The position numbers and the translations under genes are program-made. This document shows, in pieces, positions 43,929-55,282 of a stretch of 64,000 nucleotides of DNA. How positions within the stretch are numbered: position 1 is the stretch's first letter; each line of letters begins with the position of its first letter. Location: contig NZ_AUAO01000001.1 in assembly GCF_000428765.1 (NCBI RefSeq), forward strand, positions 930,001-994,000. The letters run 5' to 3'. Below the pieces are notes generated by a model. The model was not told where the DNA came from. It was given only the letters and a program-made list of their open reading frames with translations, and searched no databases. Origin of the DNA: Brevundimonas aveniformis DSM 17977 (GTDB lineage: Bacteria > Pseudomonadota > Alphaproteobacteria > Caulobacterales > Caulobacteraceae).

Positions 43929-45302
43929 GTGTTCGACGGGGCTTATAGGGGGGTGAGCGCCGAGCCCCAAGCCGCATCGACCTACTGGGACCCTTCCAGC
44001 CTGCCCGCCCCACGCGGCCGGTTGCGTGCGTCTACGCTGATTTCCCTGCGGTGGCTGGGTTTGGCCGGGCAGTTGGCGGCGGTTCTGGTCACCGCCTTCA
44101 TGTTCGACTTCGAGATTCGCCTGGGCTGGGCGCTCGGGGTGATCGGAGCCGGGGCGTGGATGAATCTGGCGTTGCTGCTGCGTCCCAGTCCACGTCCGGT
44201 TCTGGAAGGTTGGGCGGCGGCGGCCCAGTTGAGTTTCGATGTCATCCAGCTTGGGGCTCTGTTGGGCCTGACGGGGGGATTGGACAATCCGTTCTGCCTC
44301 TTGCTGATCGCGCCGGTCACCATTGCGGCCGCGGCCCTGCCGACGCGCCAGACCATGACCATCGGCGTGCTGACGTTGCTGGTCGCCTCGGTCCTGTTCT
44401 TCGTACCCGAGCCTCTTCCCTGGCGAGGCGGTGAACAGTTCGCTCTGCCGCCGCTGTACCGGCTGGGGGTCTGGATCGCGGTGATGACGGGCGTTCTGTT
44501 CACGGCCGGCTATGCCTGGCGCACGGCCAATGAGGCGCGACGGATGGCCTTGGCCCTGGCGGCGACCGATTCGATCCTGGCGCGGGAACAGCGCCTGGCC
44601 GCCATGGGCGGTCTGGCGGCGGCGGCGGCGCATGAACTGGGCACCCCGCTGGCGACAATCCAGATTGTCGCGCGCGAGTTGCTCCGCAACGCCAAGGGCG
44701 ATGCCGCGCTCGCCGAGGATGCCGCCCTGCTGGTGCAACAGGCCGAACGCTGCCGGGACATCCTCAAGGCCCTGTCCCAGAGATCCGATACCGGAGAGGT
44801 CGCCGACGCGCGGCTGTCGCTGAAAATGCTGCTGAACGAATGTGCCGAACCTCACCGGGGTGCCGGCCCGCGCATCGAGATCGCCGTCGAGGGTGCCGTG
44901 GGCGCGGTCGAACCTGAGGTTCGCCGCCTGCCGGAGGCCGTGCGCGCGATCTCCACCCTGATCGAGAACGCGACGGATTTTGCTGTCTTCGAGGTCCGTG
45001 TCACCGCCCGATATGACGACCGCACCGTCAGGGTCGAGGTGCGCGACGACGGGCCGGGCTTTGCCTCAGATGTTCTGGCGCGCCTGGGAGAGCCCTATGT
45101 GACCTCACGGCCACTGGGCGAGGGCTCGCGAACGGGTCATCAGGGGATGGGGCTCGGTTTCTTCATTGCCAAGACCCTGTTGGAAAAGACCGGTGCCGCC
45201 CTGACGTTCGGCAATCTGCGCAACAAGGAGGGGGCGCAGGTCGCCATCACCTGGCCACGAGAGGCCATAGAGGCGCCGCAACCGGACGCCAAAATCAGTT
45301 GA
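43929..45302 (+). CDS. ActS/PrrB/RegB-type redox histidine kinase
   Basis: 457 residues by the upstream GTG. Six membrane segments lie between about residues 38 and 200, including the quinone-binding-like stretch GGLDNPFCLLLIAPV. The dimerisation box AAAAAHELGTPLATIQ holds the phosphorylated His, and QQAERCRDIL holds the Cys corresponding to the redox-switch cysteine of RegB. ATP-binding motifs LIENATDFA, DDGPGFASD and GMGLGFFIAK follow. RegB senses the aerobic/ubiquinone state and phosphorylates ActR. An alternative GTG start is at 43953. Neighbouring SCO and ActR genes support this. Confidence 0.9.
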   Translation: MFDGAYRGVSAEPQAASTYWDPSSLPAPRGRLRASTLISLRWLGLAGQLAAVLVTAFMFDFEIRLGWALGVIGAGAWMNLALLLRPSPRPVLEGWAAAAQLSFDVIQLGALLGLTGGLDNPFCLLLIAPVTIAAAALPTRQTMTIGVLTLLVASVLFFVPEPLPWRGGEQFALPPLYRLGVWIAVMTGVLFTAGYAWRTANEARRMALALAATDSILAREQRLAAMGGLAAAAAHELGTPLATIQIVARELLRNAKGDAALAEDAALLVQQAERCRDILKALSQRSDTGEVADARLSLKMLLNECAEPHRGAGPRIEIAVEGAVGAVEPEVRRLPEAVRAISTLIENATDFAVFEVRVTARYDDRTVRVEVRDDGPGFASDVLARLGEPYVTSRPLGEGSRTGHQGMGLGFFIAKTLLEKTGAALTFGNLRNKEGAQVAITWPREAIEAPQPDAKIS

Positions 45303-45361
45303 CGTCGCTTGCGTCAGGGAGACGCAGGGCGGAATCTGGGATACGGCGCTAGGAGATACGC

Positions 45362-45928
45362 ATGACCGAAACGCTCGATCTTCAGTCCCAGGTCGAAACC
45401 CTGGATGACCGGACGCTGCTGGTGCTGGACGACGATGCGGCGCTCAGAACGCGGCTGGGCCGGGCGATGGAATCGCGAGGGTTCGATGTGACCCTGGCCG
45501 AATCCGTGGCCGAAGCGACCCAGATCGCCAAGTCCAGCCCGCCGGCCTTTGCCGTGGTCGATATGCGGCTGGAGGATGGGACCGGGCTGGTCGTAGTCGA
45601 AGCCCTGCGCGAAGCTCGCCCGGATGCCCGCGTGGTCATGTTGACCGGCTATGGGGCTATCGCCAACGCTGTGGCGGCGATCAAGGCCGGTGCCATCGAC
45701 TATCTGTCCAAGCCGGCCGACGCCGACGATGTCGTCAAGGCCTTGCTGGCCCAGGGCGATGACAAGGCCGCGCCGCCGGAAAACCCCATGTCGGCCGACC
45801 GGGTCCGCTGGGAACATATTCAGCGTGTCTATGATCTGTGCGGCGGCAATGTCTCGGAGACGGCCCGGCGGTTGAACATGCACCGCCGGACCCTGCAGCG
45901 CATTCTGGCCAAACGCGCGCCGCGCTAA
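45362..45928 (+). CDS. ActR/PrrA/RegA-type response regulator
   Basis: 188 residues. Receiver domain: LLVLDDDAALRTRLGRAM with the acidic pocket, the phosphorylated Asp in VVDMRLEDGTGLVV, and YLSKPADADDV with the conserved Lys. C-terminal Fis-type helix-turn-helix GGNVSETARRLNMHRRTLQRILAKRAPR binds DNA (given in part: SETARRLNMHRRTLQRIL). It is 60 nt after the kinase gene, the usual pairing, and controls respiration, carbon and nitrogen fixation genes by redox state. Confidence 0.93.
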   Translation: MTETLDLQSQVETLDDRTLLVLDDDAALRTRLGRAMESRGFDVTLAESVAEATQIAKSSPPAFAVVDMRLEDGTGLVVVEALREARPDARVVMLTGYGAIANAVAAIKAGAIDYLSKPADADDVVKALLAQGDDKAAPPENPMSADRVRWEHIQRVYDLCGGNVSETARRLNMHRRTLQRILAKRAPR

Positions 45929-46374
45929 ACCGTAGCCGCCCTCATCGCCGCCAAACGGGCGAAGGCCAGGGTCAGGGCTTTGCGTCGGGCCGGGGCCAGC
46001 GGGCTGGCGAGCGACGATCGAACCACCGCTCCACCAAAACCGTCGGCCACGATCAGTCCGGGTTCCTCGGGCAGGACCGGGGCCGGAAACTCCGGTGCCA
46101 CGGCGAAATAGAAGGCGTCACAGAAGGGCAGGTAGTCGCCCCACTTCTGGTCGACGCGAAAATCCTCGACGGAGGATTTGACCTCGCAGATGGCGATCTC
46201 GCCCTTCTTGCCCAACCCCATGACATCGGCGCGCCGTCCGTTGGGCAGGGTGACCTCCAAGAGGGACACGAATCCAAGGTCGGTCATCACCCGCGCAGCC
46301 CCCCGCGTCACCGCCTCGGTCACCACCGGACGGACACCCGAGAGCGTCAGGGTTTCAACCTTGATAAGGGCCAT
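45925..46374 (-). CDS. mmcB: MmcB family DNA repair protein
   Basis: 149 residues. Restriction-like (PD-(D/E)xK) core: RADVMGLGKKGEIAICEVKSSVEDF, with the metal-binding Asp, Glu and Lys. Caulobacter mmcB is known to be SOS-induced and to protect against mitomycin C. A perfect SOS box lies 12 nt upstream. Convergent with actR, stops overlapping by 4 nt. The nuclease activity itself is not proven for this family. Confidence 0.92.
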   Translation of the reverse strand: MALIKVETLTLSGVRPVVTEAVTRGAARVMTDLGFVSLLEVTLPNGRRADVMGLGKKGEIAICEVKSSVEDFRVDQKWGDYLPFCDAFYFAVAPEFPAPVLPEEPGLIVADGFGGAVVRSSLASPLAPARRKALTLAFARLAAMRAATV

Positions 46375-46386
46375 GCAGACGCAGAT

Positions 46387-46401
46387 GTTCGCTCTGCGTT
46401 C
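46387..46401. promoter_or_regulatory. SOS (LexA) box of mmcB
   Basis: GTTCGCTCTGCGTTC is an exact GTTC-N7-GTTC direct repeat, the LexA target of alphaproteobacteria. It ends 13 nt from the mmcB start codon, where LexA would block RNA polymerase. Confidence 0.85.
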
Positions 46402-46475
46402 CGCCTGTCAAGACCTCAGCTCGAGGTGCCGACCGCCAGGGTGAGCCAGATGAGTTTCAGTGTCTGCATGGGATA

Positions 46476-46997
46476 TCAGCCGCCTGTCTGTACGGCGTTG
46501 GAGGTGTTGTAACCGAGCGCCCGCACACGGGCGAGCAGATCGGCGCGATTGGCCGGGTTGGGGGAGCGGGTCCACAGCCAGAAATAGTTGCCGCCCGGCG
46601 TGCCCAGGATAGCCCAGGAATAGTCGTCGGCCCGGTCGAGAACCCAGAACTCCTGGCTGACGCCGACGAAGCCGGCGGCCCCGGACGCCGCACGGAAACG
46701 CAGCCGGTTGTTGGCGCTGTTCAGCGAGGTCGCGGTCGACCGGGTGACCTGCGGGCTGCCCGACGCACGATTGCAGGTGGAGACAATGTTGTAGGCCCCG
46801 CCACTGCCCGGTGTGATGGCGACTTGTAGCCGCGTGCACGGTCCCTGGTTGCTGTTGGGTGTCCGCGCGACCTCGTACCAGGTGCCGTCGAAATCCGACA
46901 GGGTGACGGCACGCGCGGGCGGACGTGCATCGGCAAGCGCCGCGCCGGCAAAGACGGTCAGAGCCGCTGCGGCGGCGATGATCTTGATGGACGTCAT
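46476..46997 (-). CDS. Lipocalin-family secreted protein
   Basis: 173 residues. Start at [18 protein letters not shown], a signal peptide with cleavage near ALADA. The lipocalin motif [11 protein letters not shown] and the later strand [19 protein letters not shown], plus [10 protein letters not shown], match Blc-type bacterial lipocalins, which bind fatty acids or lysophospholipids. Mature part has two cysteines ([16 protein letters not shown]). There is no lipobox, so it is probably periplasmic, not an outer-membrane lipoprotein like E. coli Blc. Confidence 0.87.
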   Translation of the reverse strand: MTSIKIIAAAAALTVFAGAALADARPPARAVTLSDFDGTWYEVARTPNSNQGPCTRLQVAITPGSGGAYNIVSTCNRASGSPQVTRSTATSLNSANNRLRFRAASGAAGFVGVSQEFWVLDRADDYSWAILGTPGGNYFWLWTRSPNPANRADLLARVRALGYNTSNAVQTGG

Positions 46998-47097
46998 GCT
47001 CAGATCCCTCGTTGAAGCCCCGCGAGAGGGTAGCAACGATCAGCTGCTCCTTATAGAGGCAAGGGTGGCGGCATTTGGGCGCGCTGGAGGGATTCGT

Positions 47098-48663
47098 ATG
47101 GCCGAGGAGGCGGAGCCGCCTCATGGAGACAATGCCGCGCCGTTCTCGGTGTCGGAACTGTCCAGCGCGCTCAAGCGCACGGTCGAGGAGCGGTTCGGCT
47201 ATGTCCGGCTGCGCGGCGAGATCTCCAAGGTGACGCGCCATGCGTCGGGCCATGTCTATCTGACCCTCAAGGACGAGAACGCCTCGATTGACGGCGTCGT
47301 CTGGCGCGGTGTCGTCTCACGCCTGGACTGCCAGCCCGAACAGGGTCTGGAAGTCATCGTGACCGGCAAGATCACGACCTATCCCGCGCGCTCCTCCTAC
47401 CAGATCGTCATCGACAGTATGGAACCGGCAGGTGTCGGGGCCCTTCTGGCCCAGCTGGAACGGCTCAAGGCCCAGCTGCGCGGAGAAGGTCTGTTTGATC
47501 CCGCCCGCAAACAGCCAATTCCCACGGTCCCCGCCGTGGTCGGGGTGATTACCAGCCCGACCGGGGCCGTGATCCGCGACATTCTGCACCGCATTCGTGA
47601 CCGCTGGCCGTGTCAGGTGCTGGTCTGGCCCTGTGTGGTCCAGGGCGACCAGGCGGCCAAACAGGTGGCCAATGCCGTGCGCGGCTTCGCCGCCCTGCCC
47701 GAAGGCGGGTCCATTCCCCGCCCCGACGTCCTGATCGTGGCGCGCGGCGGCGGGTCGATCGAGGATCTCTGGCCGTTCAATGATGAGGCCCTGGCCCGCA
47801 CAGTCTCGGCCTGCCCGATCCCGGTGATTTCTGCGGTGGGCCACGAGACAGATACGACGCTGATCGACTTCGTGTCGGACCGGCGAGCCCCGACACCTAC
47901 CGCCGCAGCTGAAATGGCCACGCCGGTTCTCAGCGAACTCAAGGCCCAGACAGCCGACTATGAGCGCCGATTGCAGAGGGCTGCAGGCCGGATGGTTGAA
48001 ACCCGGCGCGGCGCGCTGATGGCGGCGGCGGGGCGATTGCCATCCATGGCCGACCTGTTCGGACGCCGCGAGCAACGCCTGGATGTCGCGACCGCGCGAC
48101 TGTCTTCCGGTCTGAATGCCCATGTGGCCGCCCACGATCGGCGGCTGGCGGCGGTGGCGGCACGTCTCACCCCCCAGACCCTGCTGCGGCCTATCCGGCT
48201 TCAGGCAGAGCGCGTGGAAGCGCTGGATCGGCGGGCGGTGCAGGCACTTCGCGCCGTCCTTCGTGACGCTGACCGTCGCCTGGATGGGGCAGCTCGTCGG
48301 TTGCCGTCGATGGATCGGCCGATCAGCCAGGCCCTGGTCCAGTTGGATGCGTTGTCGGGGCGGGCCCTACGCGCGTTGGAACGCTTGCAGGCCCGGCAAG
48401 CTGAGCGATTGGATCGAGCCGGACGCCTGCTGGAGAGCTTGAACCCGGATGGGCCGCTGGCGCGCGGTTTTGCGCGGGTTCACCATGCGGATGGGCGATT
48501 GGTGCGCAGGGCGGCTGAGCTGGCCTCTGACGAGGCGGTGTCGCTGCACTTCGGGGACGGAGCTCGCAATGCTGTCATCGACGGTGGGCTGTCACCGGCG
48601 CATCAGGCCAAGGCAAAGCCCAAGCCGAAATCCTCGTCCACGGATCAGGGTGATTTGTTCTGA
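47098..48663 (+). CDS. xseA: Exodeoxyribonuclease VII large subunit
   Basis: 521 residues. N-terminal OB-fold ([28 protein letters not shown], in part: [21 protein letters not shown]), catalytic domain with [18 protein letters not shown] and [36 protein letters not shown], then a long coiled-coil C-terminal half rich in Arg/Leu. ExoVII degrades single-stranded DNA to oligonucleotides with XseB. The ATG at 47098 has GGAGGG 6 nt ahead, so a longer start is not needed. xseB is not in the window. Confidence 0.95.
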   Translation: MAEEAEPPHGDNAAPFSVSELSSALKRTVEERFGYVRLRGEISKVTRHASGHVYLTLKDENASIDGVVWRGVVSRLDCQPEQGLEVIVTGKITTYPARSSYQIVIDSMEPAGVGALLAQLERLKAQLRGEGLFDPARKQPIPTVPAVVGVITSPTGAVIRDILHRIRDRWPCQVLVWPCVVQGDQAAKQVANAVRGFAALPEGGSIPRPDVLIVARGGGSIEDLWPFNDEALARTVSACPIPVISAVGHETDTTLIDFVSDRRAPTPTAAAEMATPVLSELKAQTADYERRLQRAAGRMVETRRGALMAAAGRLPSMADLFGRREQRLDVATARLSSGLNAHVAAHDRRLAAVAARLTPQTLLRPIRLQAERVEALDRRAVQALRAVLRDADRRLDGAARRLPSMDRPISQALVQLDALSGRALRALERLQARQAERLDRAGRLLESLNPDGPLARGFARVHHADGRLVRRAAELASDEAVSLHFGDGARNAVIDGGLSPAHQAKAKPKPKSSSTDQGDLF

Positions 48664-48666
48664 GGT

Positions 48667-49845
48667 TTAGGCGGTTCCGTCCGTCAGGTCCGACCAGAAC
48701 GTCTTGGCTTTCTTGAAGAAACCGGCGTGGCGGGGGAGCTGTTTGTCGCCCAGACTTTCCGACAACTCACGCATCAGCTCTTTCTGGCGCGCGGTCAGAT
48801 TGGTCGGGGTTTCAACAAAGAGTTCCACGACCAGGTCACCGCGACGGCGACCCTGAAGGTCCGGCATGCCCTTGCCGCGAACGCGGATGGCCTTGCCGGT
48901 CTGGGCACCGGCATCGACCTTGACGGTGGTACGGCACTGGCCGTCACACGCCTCGGACGCCAGACAGGGCGCTTCAATATCACCGCCCAAGGCCGCCAGG
49001 GCCATCGACACTGGAGCCTGAACCAGCAGGTCCAGACCGTCCCGTTCGAACAGCTCATGCGGTTTGACCGACAAGAAGACATAGAGATCGCCGCGCGGGC
49101 CCCCGCGCCGTCCGACGTCGCCTTCGCCGGTCAGGCGGATACGCGAGCCGTCATCGACCCCGGCGGGAACCTTGAGGCTGAGCGTGCGATGTTTGCGGAC
49201 CTGCCCCTGTCCGCGACAGGAGGTGCAGACGTCGGCCTCGGCCAGTCGCCGGCCCTGGCCACCACAGGTCGGGCAGGTGCGTTCAACCTGGAAGAAGCCA
49301 TTGGCGGCGCGCACGCGCCCCTGGCCGTTACAGGTCGTGCAGGTCTGGGGCGAGGTGCCCGGCTTGGCTCCAGTCCCGGAGCAGGGCTCGCAGGAGGCCG
49401 CCGTGGCCACGTCGATTTCAACTTCAGAGCCCTGGTAGGCCTGCTCCAGCGTGATCTCGAGGTCGTGGCGAATGTCGCTGCCGCGTTGGGGACCGGCCCG
49501 GCGGGTCTGCTGGGCGCGATTGAACATGTCGCCGAAGGCGTCACCAAACACCTGCGAGAAGATGTCGTTGATGTCCTGGGGCCCGCCTGAGAACCCGCCA
49601 CCCATGCCGCCCATGCCGTTGAGGCCATCAGCTCCGAACCGGTCGTAGGCGGCGCGCTTCTGAGGGTCGGACAAGACCGAATAGGCCTCGTTCACTTCCT
49701 TGAACTTGGCCATGGCGTCTTCGCAGCCGCCATTGCGGTCAGGATGGTACTCCATCGCCTTCTTGCGAAATGCGGCCTTGAGAGCCGCTGCGTCGGCGTC
49801 GCGTGAGACGCCGAGAAGTCCATAATAATCGGTGGTGGAAGCCAT
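48667..49845 (-). CDS. dnaJ: Chaperone protein DnaJ
   Basis: 392 residues. J domain: DYYGLLGVSRDADAAALKAAF with the HPD motif in EYHPDRNGG. Then a Gly/Phe-rich stretch (GMGGMGGGFSGG), four zinc-finger repeats (CEPCSGTG, CTTCNGQG, CPTCGGQG, CTSCRGQG) and the C-terminal substrate-binding domains. It stimulates DnaK ATPase and delivers clients. Downstream of dnaK on the same strand, with a large hairpin in the 57-nt gap. Confidence 0.97.
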   Translation of the reverse strand: MASTTDYYGLLGVSRDADAAALKAAFRKKAMEYHPDRNGGCEDAMAKFKEVNEAYSVLSDPQKRAAYDRFGADGLNGMGGMGGGFSGGPQDINDIFSQVFGDAFGDMFNRAQQTRRAGPQRGSDIRHDLEITLEQAYQGSEVEIDVATAASCEPCSGTGAKPGTSPQTCTTCNGQGRVRAANGFFQVERTCPTCGGQGRRLAEADVCTSCRGQGQVRKHRTLSLKVPAGVDDGSRIRLTGEGDVGRRGGPRGDLYVFLSVKPHELFERDGLDLLVQAPVSMALAALGGDIEAPCLASEACDGQCRTTVKVDAGAQTGKAIRVRGKGMPDLQGRRRGDLVVELFVETPTNLTARQKELMRELSESLGDKQLPRHAGFFKKAKTFWSDLTDGTA

Positions 49846-49868
49846 CAGCCTTTACGCCCAAAGGTTTC

Positions 49869-49892
49869 ACCCTCCCGGCCGGGGCCGGGAGG
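49869..49892 (-). terminator. Hairpin between dnaK and dnaJ
   Basis: CCCTCCCGGCC / GGCCGGGAGGG, an 11-bp perfect stem with a 2-nt centre, lies just after the dnaK stop and 24 nt before the dnaJ start. The downstream side on the minus strand is TGAAACCTTTGGG, without a T-run, so partial termination or mRNA protection is more likely than a complete stop. Confidence 0.55.
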
Positions 49893-49902
49893 GCGACCTG
49901 GA

Positions 49903-51816
<1,914 letters not shown>

Positions 51817-51946
51817 GGGCGTCTCTTCGTCTCCGTTTGTGGCGGATGGTCTTGGCGGCCCGGCGATTCGGCGCCGCGCTGTCCCATCCCCTGATGTTTG
51901 TTCCTGCCACGCCCCGGGTTGCCCCGTGACGCAACGCTTGGGCGGG

Positions 51947-51974
51947 ATATGGGAAAGTCCGCACGGGTCGCAAG
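51947..51974 (-). promoter_or_regulatory. Putative heat-shock (sigma-32) promoter of dnaK
   Basis: On the minus strand CTTGCGA, 14 nt, then CCCATAT: a match to the sigma-32 pattern (CTTGAAA and CCCATNT). A start near 51940 would give a ~125-nt leader to dnaK. Confidence 0.7.
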
Positions 51975-52066
51975 GGCTTGGCCACAAGGAATTCGGACTC
52001 GGGCAAAGCCTCGCTTGCCAAGGTTCCGAGGCGGTGCATTGTGACGGGCGAACAGGAGCCTGACTG

Positions 52067-52963
52067 ATGCCGCTGGACTATTTGCCGACACCCGAGGGAC
52101 AGGCCGACCTGAAAATGACCCGGCGGACTCTCGGGGGCCTTATGTTTACAGGGTATGCGGCGGCGGCTCTGGGAGCCGAAGCCCAGCCTATCGTCACCGA
52201 CGAGGCCGGAATCATCACCGATCATGTGAGTTTCGTCGGCTGGAGCGAGGGGGCCTATGCGCCGTCGCTGCCGGCCTATGTGGCGCGACCCGAAGGATCC
52301 GGGCCATTTCCCGTCGTCATCGTCGTCAGCGAGATTTTCGGCCTGCACGCCTATATTCAGGATGTCTGTCGCCGTCTGGCCCGGCAGGGCTATGTGGCCA
52401 TGGCCCCCGGCTATTTCGCCCGTGCGGGGGATCCGGCGGTGATGACGGACTTCCCGGAAATTCTCGCCGTGGTCCGTACAGCGACCCACGCTCAGGTCAT
52501 GGGCGACACCGGCGCGGCCGTGCAATGGCTGGAGAGCCAGTCCTGGGCCGATGTGTCACGCGCCGGCATCACCGGCTTCTGCTGGGGCGGGACGGTGGTG
52601 TGGATGGCCTGTGCGGCACACGACTTCAAAGCCGGCGCGGCCTTCTATGGTCGTCTGGTCGCTCCAGCCCAGAATGCCGAAGAGGGGCGGCGGTGGCCGG
52701 TGGATATCGCCGCAAACCTTCGGTGCCCTGTGCTGGGCTTCTACGGCGAAGTCGACCAGGGAATTCCGTTGGCCACAGTTGAGCAGATGCGTGCAGCCCT
52801 GGCGTCGGCCGGCAAGGAAGACTGTCAGATCACCGTCTATCCAGGGGCCGACCACGGCTTCCATGCCGACTATCGCCCGATGTACGATGAGGCGGCGGCG
52901 GCTGACGCCTGGGGTCGCCTGTCCAACTTGTTTTCTGACCAGCTCGGCGGTCGCGTCGCATGA
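52067..52963 (+). CDS. Dienelactone hydrolase family protein
   Basis: 298 residues, alpha/beta hydrolase. The nucleophile elbow GFCWGG carries Cys where dienelactone hydrolase has Cys, with Asp in GEVDQGIP and His in YPGADHGFH completing the Cys-His-Asp triad. The ALGAEAQ after [16 protein letters not shown] resembles a twin-arginine-like signal (MTRRTLGG), so it may be exported. Substrate unknown; a carboxylester or lactone is likely. Divergent from dnaK and coupled by ATGA to the next gene. Confidence 0.9.
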   Translation: MPLDYLPTPEGQADLKMTRRTLGGLMFTGYAAAALGAEAQPIVTDEAGIITDHVSFVGWSEGAYAPSLPAYVARPEGSGPFPVVIVVSEIFGLHAYIQDVCRRLARQGYVAMAPGYFARAGDPAVMTDFPEILAVVRTATHAQVMGDTGAAVQWLESQSWADVSRAGITGFCWGGTVVWMACAAHDFKAGAAFYGRLVAPAQNAEEGRRWPVDIAANLRCPVLGFYGEVDQGIPLATVEQMRAALASAGKEDCQITVYPGADHGFHADYRPMYDEAAAADAWGRLSNLFSDQLGGRVA

Positions 52964-53412
52964 ACGGCTGGGCGGCCTATGCGGCCATGATTCTCGTGAC
53001 CCTGGCGGGGGCGGCGACGGCCTTGCAGGCCCCGATCAATGCGCGACTGGCGACCGCAGTGGGGTCTGCGGTCAATGCCGCCCTGGTGTCCTTTGCCGTC
53101 GGAACCATTGCGCTCATCGGTCTGGCGTTGATCCTTCAAGTCAGGCCGGACATGGCCGCCGCGCGTACGTTGCCCTGGTATGCCTGGATCGGGGGGCTGT
53201 GCGGCGTCATCTTCGTCATTGCCGCCACCTGGGGCGTCCCGCGGCTCGGTGTGGCCATGACGATTACCCTGATGGTGGCCGGGCAACTCCTGCTTGGGCT
53301 GGTGCTGGACCACTTCGGGGCCTTCGGTGCACCCCGCCAGCCGGTCAATCTGACCCGGTTGGTCGGCGTCGCCCTGGTCATTGGCGGCGTTCTGCTGGTG
53401 CGCCGCGGCTAG
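52960..53412 (+). CDS. Small DMT-type transporter (YdcZ/DUF606)
   Basis: 150 residues with five predicted membrane segments: YAAMILVTLAGAATALQAP, NAALVSFAVGTIALIGLALI, WIGGLCGVIFVIAATWGV and two near the C-terminus. YdcZ-type members are half-size DMT exporters that probably pair up. ATGA overlap with the hydrolase, so the pair may export or process the same small compound. Convergent with cysNC. Confidence 0.85.
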   Translation: MNGWAAYAAMILVTLAGAATALQAPINARLATAVGSAVNAALVSFAVGTIALIGLALILQVRPDMAAARTLPWYAWIGGLCGVIFVIAATWGVPRLGVAMTITLMVAGQLLLGLVLDHFGAFGAPRQPVNLTRLVGVALVIGGVLLVRRG

Positions 53413-53419
53413 AGCGGGA

Positions 53420-55282
53420 TCAGCGCAGCACGCCGCGAGCCTTCAGGGTGTCGATAATGCTGGCGACCCCGTCCTCGACCGTGACGGCGAGGGTGTCGAT
53501 ATAGACCTCGGGGTCTTTGGGCGGCTCATAGGGGCTGTCGATGCCGGTAAAATTGGCGATCTCGCCGGACCGCGCCCGGCGGTAAAGACCCTTGGGGTCC
53601 CGCTCTTCGGCGACCTGGAGGGGGACATCCACAAAGACTTCGATGAATTCGCCGGCCTCAATGCGATCCCGGGCCATTTCCCGGTCCGCGCGAAACGGCG
53701 AAATCAAGGACACCATGACGATGAGCCCGGCATCGGCCATGAGCCGCGCGACCTCTGCGACGCGGCGAATGTTCTCAACCCGATCCGCTTCGGTGAACCC
53801 GAGATCGTGCGACAGGCCATGGCGAATGTTGTCGCCATCGAGAATATAGGTGTGACGCCCTTCGGCGTGCAGGCGACTTTCGAGCTTGTTGGCCAGCGTC
53901 GATTTTCCAGATCCCGACAGGCCCGTAAACCAGATCACGGCGGGACGTTGCCCGAGTGCTTGGGCGCGTGTTTCGCGCGAGATGTCCAGATGCTGCCACC
54001 GGATGGTGTGTGACCGGGTCAGGGCGAACTGGATGACGCCGGCGCCGACGGTGGCGTTGGTCAGGCGATCAATCAGGATGAAGCCGCCCAGCTCTCGGTT
54101 CTCGGCATAGGCGGCAAAGGCGATGTCACGGTCTACCGACAGGTTGCACACGCCAATCGCATTCATCTCGAGTGTCTTGGCGGCCAGCTTGTCCAGTGTG
54201 TTCACATCGAGGCGATGCTTGATGTTCGTCACCTGGGCGGAAACCAGGGTGGGGCCCAGCCGGAGCCAGTAGGACCGGCCCACGATCAGGTCCGACCGGG
54301 ACATCCAGAAGAGGGTGACTTCGAACTGACCGGCGATTTCGGCGGGCTGGGCGGCGGCGGACAGAACGTCGCCGCGCGAACAGTCGATCTCGTCCGCAAG
54401 CACCAGGGTGGTGGAGGTGCCAGCGCTGGCCGCGTCGCGGTCCCCCTCAAATTCGACGATGCGCTGCACCGTGGTCGTCCGACCTGACGGCTGGCAAACG
54501 ACACGATCTCCGGGCTTGATGGTGCCGGCGGCGATCTGGCCGGCATAGCCCCGAACATTGTCGGCCCGGCTGACCCATTGAACCGGCATGCGAAAGGGCT
54601 GTTGCGCCGCAGCGGTCTGGTCGAGGTCGACCGTTTCCAGATGCGCCAGCAAGGTCGGGCCCTCGTACCAGGGCGTCGCACCACTCGCGCGGACCACATT
54701 GTCGCCTTGGGTCCCGGAAAGGGGGATGGCCACCACGTGCGTCAAGCCGATCAGATCGGCAAATTCGCGAAACTCGGCCTCGATGGACTGGAACCGTTCG
54801 CGGTCCCAACCCACCAGATCCATCTTGGTCACGGCCAGGACGACTTGGCGCACACCCAGCAACGCAACAAGACAGGCGTGACGCCGAGTCTGATCGACGA
54901 TGCCACGCGCAGCGTCGACCAGAACGACCGCCAGATCAGCCGTCGAGGCGCCGGTGACCATATTGGCTGTGTATTGTTCGTGGCCGGGCGCATCCGCGAC
55001 GATGAAACTGCGCCGTGCCGTCGTGAAATAGCGATAGGCGACATCGATCGTGATGCCCTGTTCCCGCTCCGCTTCCAGCCCATCAAACAACAGCGAAAAG
55101 TCGATGGTCCCGTCCTGTCCGGTCCGGCGAGCGGATTCCGCAGTCAGGTTCTCCAGATGGTCCTGCGCCAGAACTCCGGACTCATACAGGAGGCGGCCCA
55201 TGAGGGTCGACTTGCCGTCGTCGACGGACCCGCAGGTAATGAAGCGCAGCAGGCCTCTTTCGGCGGTGATGTCGGAGGTCAA
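53420..55282 (-). CDS. cysN: Sulfate adenylyltransferase subunit 1 fused to APS kinase (CysNC)
   Basis: 620 residues: CysN GTPase then CysC. The GTPase part has [20 protein letters not shown] (P-loop), [12 protein letters not shown] and VTKMDLVGW; the APS kinase part has [17 protein letters not shown] and [12 protein letters not shown]. It makes APS and phosphorylates it to PAPS for cysteine synthesis or sulfation. Its start is TTG at 55282, overlapping the cysD stop, with GGAGGG 7 nt ahead. No ATG or GTG fits the family N-terminus. Confidence 0.96.
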   Translation of the reverse strand: MTSDITAERGLLRFITCGSVDDGKSTLMGRLLYESGVLAQDHLENLTAESARRTGQDGTIDFSLLFDGLEAEREQGITIDVAYRYFTTARRSFIVADAPGHEQYTANMVTGASTADLAVVLVDAARGIVDQTRRHACLVALLGVRQVVLAVTKMDLVGWDRERFQSIEAEFREFADLIGLTHVVAIPLSGTQGDNVVRASGATPWYEGPTLLAHLETVDLDQTAAAQQPFRMPVQWVSRADNVRGYAGQIAAGTIKPGDRVVCQPSGRTTTVQRIVEFEGDRDAASAGTSTTLVLADEIDCSRGDVLSAAAQPAEIAGQFEVTLFWMSRSDLIVGRSYWLRLGPTLVSAQVTNIKHRLDVNTLDKLAAKTLEMNAIGVCNLSVDRDIAFAAYAENRELGGFILIDRLTNATVGAGVIQFALTRSHTIRWQHLDISRETRAQALGQRPAVIWFTGLSGSGKSTLANKLESRLHAEGRHTYILDGDNIRHGLSHDLGFTEADRVENIRRVAEVARLMADAGLIVMVSLISPFRADREMARDRIEAGEFIEVFVDVPLQVAEERDPKGLYRRARSGEIANFTGIDSPYEPPKDPEVYIDTLAVTVEDGVASIIDTLKARGVLR

